A stretch of 64,000 nucleotides of DNA. It comes from Promethearchaeota archaeon (GTDB lineage Archaea; Asgardarchaeota; Lokiarchaeia; Sigyniarchaeales; SOKP01). Below the pieces are notes generated by a model. The model was given only the letters and a program-made list of their open reading frames with translations, was not told the origin of the DNA and did not search any database. Numbering within the stretch: the first letter of the stretch is position 1; each line of letters opens with the position of its first letter. The translations under genes and the position numbers were made by a program. Of the stretch, positions 53,556-62,406 are shown piece after piece. Where the stretch lies: assembly GCA_029838195.1 (NCBI GenBank), contig JALGVJ010000002.1, forward strand, positions 124,001-188,000, written 5' to 3'.

Positions 53556-55820
53556 GTGAGAAGGATTATTCCATTCACGAAGATTTCAAGGAGGGATTTA
53601 GTACCGATAATATTGGTCCTCATTTTAATGTTCATTAGCATAGCATGTCAGAACATGCTAATTCCTTCATATTCTGTTATTCGTGAAGAGTTTAACATCC
53701 CCGAGGCATATGTTGCGTTACCCGACGCGTTATTTGTCCTAATTAGTGCGTTTTTTGCTTTATTATGGGGATATTATACGGATAAAATTAACAGAACGAA
53801 AGTCATATTAGCAGGGGCATTATCTTGGACAATTGGAATGCTTTTAAGCGCGTTTAGCACGTCATATATCATATTAATGCTGTCAAGAGCAATTAGTGGT
53901 TCGGGATTGGGTTGTGTTGTTCCCGTGGGATATTCTATCATTTCGGACGCTGTTCCTCCCGAAGAGCGTTCTAGTTGGTTTGGCATGTTAGCGATATTGA
54001 GTTCAATTTCAAATGGAATTGGTCAAGGGTTATCATCATTTTTAGGACCAATCTATAGTTGGAGATTTCCCTTTTTATTGTTAGCTGGTATTAGCATTTT
54101 TGTAATCATTCTATTGTTTTTTGTAAAAATTCCCCAGAGAGGCGCTAGTGAGGATGAATTAATCGATTTAACGGAATTAAATTTAGAGTATCGCTATAGG
54201 ATCTCGAAAAAAGATCTTAAAGAGATCTTGAAAAAAAAGACCAATCGATTTTTGATGATTCAGGGATTTTTTGCGATCATTCCGGGCACAATTTTAATAT
54301 TTTTCATGGTTTCGATGCTAACCTCTTATTTTTTTGCAGAATTGCCGGCAGAGATCAGATTACAAACGGCGTCTATTTTTGGAGGCATGGTAGGTATTGG
54401 TTATTTACTGGGAAATGCGCTTCTTTCAAAAATAGGAGATTTCCTATACAAGAGAAATAAAGTATATCGGGCAAGATTTGCAACAATTTGCATGTTCATC
54501 ACCGTACCTTTATGCGTTTTGATGTTATTTTCGATCAAACCGATTAGTACTGAATTTGTAACAAGCATGAATTATCCAAACCATATTCCAACGAGCGATT
54601 TAATGTATTACATTATAATTACTATAAGAGAGATCTTTATTGCATATCCAATTTACAAATTTTATTTTTTGTTCGCTTTTCTTGGTTCGTTTTTTAGCAC
54701 GGGGTGGGTATCAAATAAAGCGGCAGTAATGATTGACGTGAATTTACCTGAGCATAAAGGAACGGTGACTTCCTTTTTTAATTTATCGGAACAAATTGGA
54801 AAGGGGGTGACGTTATTAATTTCTTTCACCTTAATAACATTATTAGGAACGACATTCAACATGATGCTTTTTGCTATTTTCTTGTGGATTCCCGCGGGTA
54901 TTTTATGGTTATTTGCCAGCATGAGCGTGAAGGAAGATATTAAAGTAAAATCACAAATATTAGCAGAAAGAAATCAAAATACTATCATTGATTATATTTT
55001 TGAGCTGGAAATTCAAATGGATCGAGCCATTCAAAAAGTTCATGATGCCAAGTATTATATTGAGAAGGATAAGAAGAAATTTAATCGATTGTTGAAAGAT
55101 GCCATTCGAATTTTTGAATTTTGCGAAGTGGAAGGTGTTTCAAGAAGCATTACCAATATAGAAAATAAGGCTCATATTTTGAAATTAAAGACCATTATGA
55201 TTCGACAAGATGCGAAAAAAATATTTCGGGCATTAAAAAAAGAACATATCACGTCAGAAGAACTGATCCGACTTAAAAATGATTTAGAACGAATACAAAT
55301 GAAAATTGGCGAATTTGAAAAAAGTACTTTTATGGAAATTCAAACATACTATGAAGTGGCTTATCTAAAAATCGTGGAAGCACGATTATTGCGAAAAACA
55401 GATATTTTAAAGAGTCTTGAAAAGATTAATGAGGCTATAAACGCATTTTATAGAATTAATCGGTTATTAGAAGAGCGCATGGAAAATGTGGATCTATCAG
55501 AACTCGACCTTGAAGAATTAACTATTTACAAAAAAGAACAAGAACTTCACGATAAAAGCAACACATCATTATTAGCATCCATGAAATTAAAAGAAGAATA
55601 CGAATCAATTTTGGTGCAACTTAAAAATAAAGGTATTCACAAGGATGATCTTAAAAAAATTTCCGAATTAGCTACAGAGTATAATGTCGATATTCAAACA
55701 GTTCTCATGGAAACGTTTGGCTCGGAAAAGAAAGTAATTGCTTCGTTTAAAGAGGTTTTAAATAAAATTGATGAAATTTTCGAACAATATGATACATCCT
55801 ATAATTTTCCCGTTTTTTAA
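53556..55820 (+). CDS. MFS transporter with long C-terminal helical domain
   Basis: A 754-residue protein. Residues 1-470 are a 12-TM major facilitator transporter with motif A between TM2 and TM3 (LLWGYYTDKINRTKVI, about 69-84) and an ISGSGLGCVVPVGY motif C-like helix (about 113). The layout resembles the Spinster-like or sugar-phosphate branches. Residues 475-754 are cytosolic and strongly helical, with coiled-coil heptads (IYKKEQELHDKSNTSLLASM, RLKNDLERIQMKIGEFEK). MFS proteins seldom carry a 280-residue helical tail, so this may be a docking or oligomer domain. The start is GTG and the transcript appears leaderless. The substrate is unknown. The gene is followed by two small helical proteins in the opposite direction. 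Confidence 0.85.
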   Translation: MRRIIPFTKISRRDLVPIILVLILMFISIACQNMLIPSYSVIREEFNIPEAYVALPDALFVLISAFFALLWGYYTDKINRTKVILAGALSWTIGMLLSAFSTSYIILMLSRAISGSGLGCVVPVGYSIISDAVPPEERSSWFGMLAILSSISNGIGQGLSSFLGPIYSWRFPFLLLAGISIFVIILLFFVKIPQRGASEDELIDLTELNLEYRYRISKKDLKEILKKKTNRFLMIQGFFAIIPGTILIFFMVSMLTSYFFAELPAEIRLQTASIFGGMVGIGYLLGNALLSKIGDFLYKRNKVYRARFATICMFITVPLCVLMLFSIKPISTEFVTSMNYPNHIPTSDLMYYIIITIREIFIAYPIYKFYFLFAFLGSFFSTGWVSNKAAVMIDVNLPEHKGTVTSFFNLSEQIGKGVTLLISFTLITLLGTTFNMMLFAIFLWIPAGILWLFASMSVKEDIKVKSQILAERNQNTIIDYIFELEIQMDRAIQKVHDAKYYIEKDKKKFNRLLKDAIRIFEFCEVEGVSRSITNIENKAHILKLKTIMIRQDAKKIFRALKKEHITSEELIRLKNDLERIQMKIGEFEKSTFMEIQTYYEVAYLKIVEARLLRKTDILKSLEKINEAINAFYRINRLLEERMENVDLSELDLEELTIYKKEQELHDKSNTSLLASMKLKEEYESILVQLKNKGIHKDDLKKISELATEYNVDIQTVLMETFGSEKKVIASFKEVLNKIDEIFEQYDTSYNFPVF

Positions 55821-55920
55821 TTTATTATAAAAAAAATTTTCTAATAGAGCTCTCTCAGGTAATTAACCTTTTCTTTAGAAAAAATTAATTGTATTTAAGA
55901 TTAACAATTAAAAAAGAAGT

Positions 55921-56235
55921 TTAATTCAACTTTTTATTATTTATCTCCGCCTTCAATAATTCAAATATTTGTTTCTTTTCTTCTATTGACAATTCATTCA
56001 CGGATTTCCCCATCGCATGATAATGATCGGGGTATTTTATTCCAAAAAATAAATTAATGAGAAGGATTAAACAATTCCTCACTGATAAAATTTTTTGTTC
56101 CTTTTCATAATCTTTTTTATCTATTTTCTCCATTAATTTTACCAAATAACTTCCGGTCCAAATTTCCCTATATAATGGACTATTTGCCTTGCTCCTATTA
56201 TAAAAATCTAAAATCGTGTCAATACAATCGTTCAT
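55921..56235 (-). CDS. Hypothetical small helical protein
   Basis: A 104-residue soluble, mostly helical protein starting MNDCIDTILDFYNRSKANSP. It carries no recognised motif. It is charged and ends in a Glu/Lys helix (SIEEKKQIFELLKAEINNKK). It lies 160 nt downstream of another helical protein on the same strand, so both may be one unit, and the two face the MFS gene. The function is unknown. Confidence 0.5.
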   Translation of the reverse strand: MNDCIDTILDFYNRSKANSPLYREIWTGSYLVKLMEKIDKKDYEKEQKILSVRNCLILLINLFFGIKYPDHYHAMGKSVNELSIEEKKQIFELLKAEINNKKLN

Positions 56236-56395
56236 TTAATTCTACTGAAGAGAATAATTTAAATGATATAACATTATAAATTTCTTTCTTTAGATATTTT
56301 TAGGAAAAAAAACCCTTAAGAAAGAAGATAATAATTCAACTATTTATTCTTTTGCTTCTTTATAATTTGAAAATTTTAAAAAGGAGGTTGGATTC

Positions 56396-56953
56396 TTATT
56401 CAATTTCAAGTTGCTTTATAAAATCATCAATAGACTGTTCGATATCAATTAAATCATCGATATTCTTTATTTCTGAGCTTGCAAGTTTGTTTAAAAACTC
56501 TTTTAAAATTTTTTCCTTCTTTTTATCCGTTGGAAAAAGGAGTGAGGCACGATAATGTTCCCAATCAAGAATATTTGTAAAGATTAAAAACAATTTTTCA
56601 ATATGGCTATACTCAATTAAATTTAGAATCTTTTCTTTTGTAATAATAATTTCTGTTTGATCTTTATAAAAATTGCTCAAATCATTATAATAATTGGTAA
56701 TATAAGCAATATTGTTGAGCTGAGCTTCTAAAGCAGCTCTATTGATGGGACTTTCTTTATCTTTATAAATTATATCAAAATATTTCATGATAAAATCCTT
56801 GAGTTTCTGGAGCTTCGTTTGAAACACGCGCGTTTTGACAATTCGCTCAAACATTGGGCTATTTTTTGCTGTATAGAAATTCAATTCAAATTTTACGATA
56901 TCGATAATATCAAAAAACAACTCTCTAATATCAATTTCTTCTTCTACACTCAT
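56396..56953 (-). CDS. Hypothetical helical protein, 185 residues
   Basis: A soluble all-helical protein starting MSVEEEIDIRELFFDIIDIV and ending SIDDFIKQLEIE. It has no Cys, no metal motif and no TM segment. Hydrophobic and charged residues alternate as in a helical bundle. Family unknown. It is followed by the 104-residue helical protein on the same strand. Confidence 0.5.
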   Translation of the reverse strand: MSVEEEIDIRELFFDIIDIVKFELNFYTAKNSPMFERIVKTRVFQTKLQKLKDFIMKYFDIIYKDKESPINRAALEAQLNNIAYITNYYNDLSNFYKDQTEIIITKEKILNLIEYSHIEKLFLIFTNILDWEHYRASLLFPTDKKKEKILKEFLNKLASSEIKNIDDLIDIEQSIDDFIKQLEIE

Positions 56954-57095
56954 TTTCTATTAGCACTTTACAAGTCTCGATTTACCATAATTATATAATA
57001 TTAATGAAATTATAAAAATTTGATATTAATAATAGAATAGAATTCTTCTTAATATTTTTTATGATTAGTCATAGTAGGCTCATGAATGAAAATTT

Positions 57096-57842
57096 TTATT
57101 TTTTATCTTTAGAAAGCACCGCCCTTTTGGGGGTACAAATAGAAATGATGTTATCTCCTACCTTGATAAATTTATCAAATCCTAATTTTTCAAAAAATAA
57201 TTTCATTGAATGCGGTGTAAACTTCCATTTTGTCCTTTTTTCAAAAGAATTCACGCCATCATTATCAATAAGAAAAAAATCTATTAACTTGAATAATGAT
57301 ACAGGTAAGAATTTAAAGATATAGATAAAAAATCTTCCAAGGAAATCATGAGCTTGGATTTCACCGCGGTTAGTAGTGAAAGGCTCACAAATGATTACTT
57401 TTCTCGCGTGTTGTTTTGCTAAATTAATTAATTTCACGTGGTGAGGCATTATATGATGTAAAATATCACATAATACGATCACATCTCGTTTTCCTTCCGT
57501 ATTATTTTTAATTTCAAAAATATTTGAATGTTTTAATATGATTTTTCTAACCTTTATTCGTTTTTTCTTCCAATCCGTTTTGATTTTTTTTAAGAATTTT
57601 TTATTAAGATCCCATCCTTCATAAATCGTTGACGAGTGTAAATAACGGGCTAAAAATCCCGTTCCACATGGAATATCTAACACGTGGATTTTTCCATTGC
57701 CAATATGACGGGCGATAATTGAATATTTTTTTTTCTGATCATATAATCTTTGAGTTAAAAAATTATAAATAATTCCGCTTCTATAGGGCAGACTCTTGAA
57801 TCTTGTAGTAGATGAATTTAACACGCTTGCCATGATCTTCAA
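57096..57842 (-). CDS. SAM-dependent methyltransferase (class I)
   Basis: A 248-residue methyltransferase. The SAM-binding motif I is IHVLDIPCGTGFLARYL (about residues 52-68), followed by an acidic end of strand 2 (YEGWDLNKKFLKK), and strand 4 DVIVLCDILHHIMPHH (about 120-135), a typical post-I/motif II region with an aromatic-poor DILHH. KVIICEPFTTNRGEI begins motif III. The N-terminal 45 residues (NSSTTRFKSLPYRSGIIYNF) are a helical extension. The substrate is unknown; small-molecule and lipid methyltransferases share this form. It lies next to a nucleotidyltransferase gene on the same strand with a 167-nt gap. Confidence 0.83.
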   Translation of the reverse strand: MKIMASVLNSSTTRFKSLPYRSGIIYNFLTQRLYDQKKKYSIIARHIGNGKIHVLDIPCGTGFLARYLHSSTIYEGWDLNKKFLKKIKTDWKKKRIKVRKIILKHSNIFEIKNNTEGKRDVIVLCDILHHIMPHHVKLINLAKQHARKVIICEPFTTNRGEIQAHDFLGRFFIYIFKFLPVSLFKLIDFFLIDNDGVNSFEKRTKWKFTPHSMKLFFEKLGFDKFIKVGDNIISICTPKRAVLSKDKK

Positions 57843-58009
57843 CTATATAATTAATTTCGTGAAAGTATTGATGGTAATTAAATAAGTGTCTAAAGAACAT
57901 TAATTAAAAAAATATTCCGATTTTAAAATTAAACTTTTTTCAAAAATGGAATTGAAAGAGGAAAAAAAAAGATACCACTTTCTCATATATTATTTTTTAA
58001 AATCCCTAT

Positions 58010-58951
58010 TCAAGAAATGGATTTTTTATGATCATTCATCATTTTCTGGAAAAGGATCCCAAACACGTGGATTTTTACGATACGATAAAGGCTTTGAAAC
58101 ATGAACCAATAATTTTGATAAGGCCATTTACGTAAATTTAAAAAGGTATCAAAATATTCACGTGCTCTTTTTTTGGTTCCATGAGACTTTTCAAGAAGGA
58201 GGAAGCGTTTAATAATTCTTTTTAAAGATGGGGTGTCTTTGAAACCATAATAATTTGAAGCTCTTAATGTCCATTTAACGGCTTCTAAAGAATATTTAAT
58301 TGGGTTTAATTCTTTTAAAGGGGATATTAGCAATGCAAATACGGTTAAAAATAAATTCATGACAATGCTTTTCAACAAGTCAAAAATAGGAAGGGGAATT
58401 TGTTCTATAATATCCTTCCTTAAGTCATTACCATATAAAATAATGCTATTATCAATAACACTTCTCAAGACGATATTTTTTGGCGCGAAAAGATCAGAAA
58501 CTACTCGGTTTACTCTAAAAATTTTTGAAAAATTCCTTTCTTCCCAATATTTTTTTTTCGTGAGAAAATGCGAAATGAACATTCCTGTGGTCTGTTGAAT
58601 AACTGCAATTATCTTTTTAAAAACCTTAGATCCGTAATCAAATACATTTAAATTATGTTTTAGTTCTAACGCTAAAAAATAACGTTCAATTTCTTTAAGG
58701 TGATGGTCTGAAACGCGATCCTTAAAAATGATTAAAAGATCGCAATCAGAAAAAATAGAATTTTCATTATTTTTAGAACTCTGACTCCCAAATACCAAGA
58801 TAGATAAAATTTTATTGATACCAATTTCTCTATTAATCAAAATTATTATATCGTGAATGTAATTTCTCGCCTTTTCATTTAAAATACCTAAATTTGATTT
58901 GATAATCTCTTTTATCTGAAGATCATTTTTTACAAGATCAAGTTCTTTCAA
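58010..58951 (-). CDS. Nucleotidyltransferase-fold protein
   Basis: A 313-residue protein with the polymerase-beta-like nucleotidyltransferase motif: ILVFGSQSSKNNENS followed by SDCDLLIIFKD (hG[GS] and DxD type, about residues 46-75). The rest (about 130-313) is helical with a hydrophobic stretch (LKSIVMNLFLTVFALLISPL, about 190-210) that may pack in a helical domain or touch the membrane. It is similar in length to aminoglycoside-type or orphan nucleotidyltransferases, but no substrate is indicated. A third acidic residue on a later strand (NLNVFDYG) would complete the triad. Confidence 0.75.
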   Translation of the reverse strand: MKELDLVKNDLQIKEIIKSNLGILNEKARNYIHDIIILINREIGINKILSILVFGSQSSKNNENSIFSDCDLLIIFKDRVSDHHLKEIERYFLALELKHNLNVFDYGSKVFKKIIAVIQQTTGMFISHFLTKKKYWEERNFSKIFRVNRVVSDLFAPKNIVLRSVIDNSIILYGNDLRKDIIEQIPLPIFDLLKSIVMNLFLTVFALLISPLKELNPIKYSLEAVKWTLRASNYYGFKDTPSLKRIIKRFLLLEKSHGTKKRAREYFDTFLNLRKWPYQNYWFMFQSLYRIVKIHVFGILFQKMMNDHKKSIS

Positions 58952-59063
58952 TGCAAAATCCTCAACAATGTCTCATAAGGTTTGATGATCCATCGCTTTT
59001 CAATATTTTACTAAATTTAAGAAAAAAATTAATTTTTTAATTAGAACGTGAGTCACGTATTGT

Positions 59064-61076
59064 TTAAATGCTATTTCCCACCTTATATCCAATATCTACG
59101 GCTTCCATTACGGTTTGAGGATTCCTAGCATCCCCCACGCTTTTAATTGGATATTTTCCTAAAGATCTTATTTGATTCGCCAATTCTTCATTAGGTTTAA
59201 CTCCCGTGGCATAATACACGTAATCGACATCATTTATTTGTTGTTCTGTTCCTTGGGCATCAATGTAATTAACAAAATTATCCCCAATTTCCGTAACTTT
59301 AACATTAGTGAGCATTTTTACGCCCAATGCATCGCATTTATCTAATAACACCCACTTTGTAGTCCTTCCTAAGGCGGATCCTAATTTTGGCAATTGCTCG
59401 AGAACCGTGACTTTATTTCGTCCTCCATGCATCATTTTTAAAGCCACATCAATTTCTAATGCCTTATAAAATGTAAGAAAACTGAATGCTTGCTCTGATA
59501 GTGAGCCATACTTAGCTAAATAAATTGCTAACTCAATGCCAGTAGCTCCACCACCAATGATTACCGAATTTTTCCCTACAGGGGCATCTCCATTTAGTAC
59601 ATCATTAGCCCAAAACACGTGAGGCTTGTCAATTCCCTTAATGGGTGGTTTAATAGGATTTGCTCCAGCAGCATATACTATAAAATCGGGATTAAATTGC
59701 TTGACTAGCTCAACTGTTACTTCAGTTTCTAAATGAAGATGAATTCCTAACTTGTGAATCCAATAATTGTAATTGTCAATCATTTTTTGAAATTCATGTC
59801 GCCCCTGCGGTTTTAGAATAATATTTAATAATCCGCCAATTTTATCATCTTTTTCAAAAATATGGACTTCATGCCCTCTTGTGGCAGTGATTCTTGCCGC
59901 TTCTAAGCCACCAGGACCCGAACCGATTACCATTACTTTCTTTTTCTCTTTAATCGGTTTTAATTCTGTTCTAGCTTCTTTTCCCGCACGGGCATTTCTT
60001 AAACATGTTATGGGCATCATACGGAAGACATTATCAAAGCAACCTTGATTACAAGCTACACAATTCATGATGGCTTGTAATTCTCCATTTTTCGCTTTCG
60101 TGGGCAAATAAGGGTCTGCAATTAAAGGTCTACCCATGCAAATGGCATCTGCTTTTCCCGCTTGTAGCACTTCTTCTGCTAATTCCGGTGTATTAATTCT
60201 ATTGGAAGAAAAGATGGGAATTGACACGTTTTTCTTTATATTCTCTGCTAAATAGGTATAACAACCGGGAGGAACGTCCATGGTTAACTGAGGGGTTTTT
60301 GTTTCATGCCAACCCCCAGTAACATTGAAATAATCCAAATATTCTCCTAAATACTTAGCAATAATCGCTTTCTCTTTATAAGTATTGCTATTTGGCACGA
60401 AATCATCTCCAGAAATTCTATATCCGATAATGAACTCATCTACCTTCGCTCTCATTAATTCTATGGTTTCAATGGGGAATCTCAACCGATTTTCCAAATC
60501 TCCTCCATATTTATCAGTGCGTTTATTAGTTTTCGGAGATAAAAATTGGTCCATTAAATAGCCAGCATTCGCACATATTTCCACGGCATTGAATCCCGCC
60601 TTTTTAGCCCTAAGAGCAGCATCAGCGAATGCTTGTTGTTCTCGTTTTATGTCTTCTAGCGTCATTTCTCTGGGTGTTGTTTTACTAAATTTACTATATA
60701 CAGCAGAAGGAGCAATAGGCGTTTTCCCAATTATTTGTGGGAAAGCATAGGCACCACCATGATATAATTGACAGCAAATTTTAACATCTTCCCTTGCTTT
60801 TCTAACTTCTTGCGTGAATTCCGTTAATTTGGGAATATATTTATCGTCATCTACTGCAATCATGCTCGGTAAGCCTTTTCCATAGATATCAACATAACAC
60901 CCCCCAATAATGATTAATCCCGCTCCTCCTTTTGCCCTCTCCACGTAAAAATCAATTAGTTTTTTCGTAATGAATCCGTTATTGGCAAGATTTAAATGCA
61001 TTGCTGGCATAACAATGCGATTAGAAATCTCCATGCTCTTAATTTTTAGAGGATTAAATAATTTAAAGAATTTCAT
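59064..61076 (-). CDS. NADH:flavin oxidoreductase/2,4-dienoyl-CoA reductase-like (FadH family)
   Basis: A 670-residue multidomain flavoenzyme. Residues 1-330 are an Old-Yellow-Enzyme FMN barrel ([68 protein letters not shown]). Residues 337-358 carry the 4Fe-4S ligands in [11 protein letters not shown] and a later Cys in [10 protein letters not shown]. Residues 380-670 are the FAD/NAD(P) part with two glycine motifs, [14 protein letters not shown] (about 388) and [16 protein letters not shown] (about 502). This order matches 2,4-dienoyl-CoA reductase and trimethylamine dehydrogenase relatives. Anaerobic enoate or enone reduction is plausible. The thiolase in this window could belong to the same acyl-CoA metabolism, but the genes are not adjacent. 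Confidence 0.9.
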   Translation of the reverse strand: MKFFKLFNPLKIKSMEISNRIVMPAMHLNLANNGFITKKLIDFYVERAKGGAGLIIIGGCYVDIYGKGLPSMIAVDDDKYIPKLTEFTQEVRKAREDVKICCQLYHGGAYAFPQIIGKTPIAPSAVYSKFSKTTPREMTLEDIKREQQAFADAALRAKKAGFNAVEICANAGYLMDQFLSPKTNKRTDKYGGDLENRLRFPIETIELMRAKVDEFIIGYRISGDDFVPNSNTYKEKAIIAKYLGEYLDYFNVTGGWHETKTPQLTMDVPPGCYTYLAENIKKNVSIPIFSSNRINTPELAEEVLQAGKADAICMGRPLIADPYLPTKAKNGELQAIMNCVACNQGCFDNVFRMMPITCLRNARAGKEARTELKPIKEKKKVMVIGSGPGGLEAARITATRGHEVHIFEKDDKIGGLLNIILKPQGRHEFQKMIDNYNYWIHKLGIHLHLETEVTVELVKQFNPDFIVYAAGANPIKPPIKGIDKPHVFWANDVLNGDAPVGKNSVIIGGGATGIELAIYLAKYGSLSEQAFSFLTFYKALEIDVALKMMHGGRNKVTVLEQLPKLGSALGRTTKWVLLDKCDALGVKMLTNVKVTEIGDNFVNYIDAQGTEQQINDVDYVYYATGVKPNEELANQIRSLGKYPIKSVGDARNPQTVMEAVDIGYKVGNSI

Positions 61077-61205
61077 TTTCTTTTTCTCATCTTTAACAAT
61101 TTGAATTAAATTAAATTAATTAGTTGGCTATTTTATTAAAATTTTGTTTGAGAAATAACACTACAAGTTCGTTATCTCACAGCAAAAAGAAGCAATAAAA
61201 AACCT

Positions 61206-62006
61206 TTATCTAAAATAGGAATCTTCTGGTCCTTCTTTTTTCTCTCCTCCTCTTCTCCTCATGAATTGTTCTGCTTGCTTTTTAAAACTATCTATGATTC
61301 CTTGCATTTCTTCAATTTTTTTATCTAACTCGTCATAATTCATGTTTAAATTAAAGTATCTATCTAGTAAAGTTACTAAAGCCTTTGAAGCTCTAGGATC
61401 TAAGCTCATCATGGGAAGAGGAAGCGTTTCAGCTAATAAACAAACACCAGGAGCGAAATTATTTGCTCCGGCATAGGCGGGAAGAATGCCGTTTGCTCCA
61501 GAAATCTGACCTTTTTCTAAAATAGTGGTGTTTTCATGTTCAGTAAAAGGCAATAATATTTCTTTATTTGTCCCACACGCATGAATCATCGGTGGATCCT
61601 TTACGTTCTCTGAAACTAAAGCTCCCATGCTTAAATACATTTGAATTTTACCTTTAGTTAATTCATCCATTTTTTCGCAAAAAGTCTTACAAAAATGAAA
61701 TACTCCTTCGGATGATTGTGGTTGATAATCTGAAGTTAAGAAAAAAAGATCTTGAGTAGCTTGAGATACGTAATATACTTTAGCGGTAGGGATTTCTAAC
61801 GTTCCTTTATTTACATTAGATGTTGCGGGAAAATCAAAACAATTTATGGTGAGAAATAATTTTGCTTTAAGAAAATCCTTTATAGACGTTAATGCTAATT
61901 TTGCTACTAATGCAATTCCGGGAAATCCAATTAAAATGATGGGATTATTCAAATCTTCAGCATTAATTTCCATTTCCTCGCGGATTTCAACATGCATGAT
62001 GATCAC
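61206..62006 (-). CDS. PAC2-family protein (proteasome assembly chaperone homologue)
   Basis: A 266-residue protein with the PAC2 fold. Conserved parts: NNPIILIGFPGIALVAKLAL (about 22-41), PTAKVYYVSQATQDLFFLTS, GALVSENVKDPPMIHACGTN, and KGQISGANGILPAYAG (about 166-181, with the GxNGxL turn), then GVCLLAETLPLPMMSLDPRA (about 186-205). The tail (about 228-262) is a predicted coiled coil followed by a basic RRRGGEKKEG end. Archaeal PAC2 proteins (PbaA/PbaB) bind the proteasome in Pyrococcus-like systems through the C-terminal tail; whether this one does is not shown by sequence. It is divergent from the DUF2070 gene. Confidence 0.88.
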   Translation of the reverse strand: MIIMHVEIREEMEINAEDLNNPIILIGFPGIALVAKLALTSIKDFLKAKLFLTINCFDFPATSNVNKGTLEIPTAKVYYVSQATQDLFFLTSDYQPQSSEGVFHFCKTFCEKMDELTKGKIQMYLSMGALVSENVKDPPMIHACGTNKEILLPFTEHENTTILEKGQISGANGILPAYAGANNFAPGVCLLAETLPLPMMSLDPRASKALVTLLDRYFNLNMNYDELDKKIEEMQGIIDSFKKQAEQFMRRRGGEKKEGPEDSYFR

Positions 62007-62406
62007 TTTATACTTTTTTTAATTTACATGTATTGAATGCGAAAAATCATTGAATAATAAGAGTATGGTAAGATCCCTTTAATTTGTTTTGAATTATACT
62101 ATATTAGATAAATTTAAATGCTTTAATCTCGAATTCAATAACCAGTTATTTTGATAACAACTAGCATTCATCATTCGTTGGAATAAATTTAAAAACAATA
62201 AACTTTTCCATTGTAATAAAAATTTTTCCGATGAATCGTAAGAATTTACAAAAACCATGGTTTCCTTCTTTCATTCGATTGATAGAATTTAATTCTTTAA
62301 ATTTATTTATATCTCTTATAACTTAATTTAGAAATATTAATAATAATATCCCTTAAATGAATTAGAAATAAATGCAGAGAACCTATAATTAAAAATTAAA
62401 TCAATC
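62007..62406. other. Divergent intergenic region
   Basis: About 400 nt of A/T-rich sequence between the PAC2 and DUF2070 genes. TATA-like sequences occur at about 62110-62120 (AAATTTAAAT region) and 62302-62315 (AAATTTATTTATAT). No ORF or RNA gene was seen. Confidence 0.45.
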
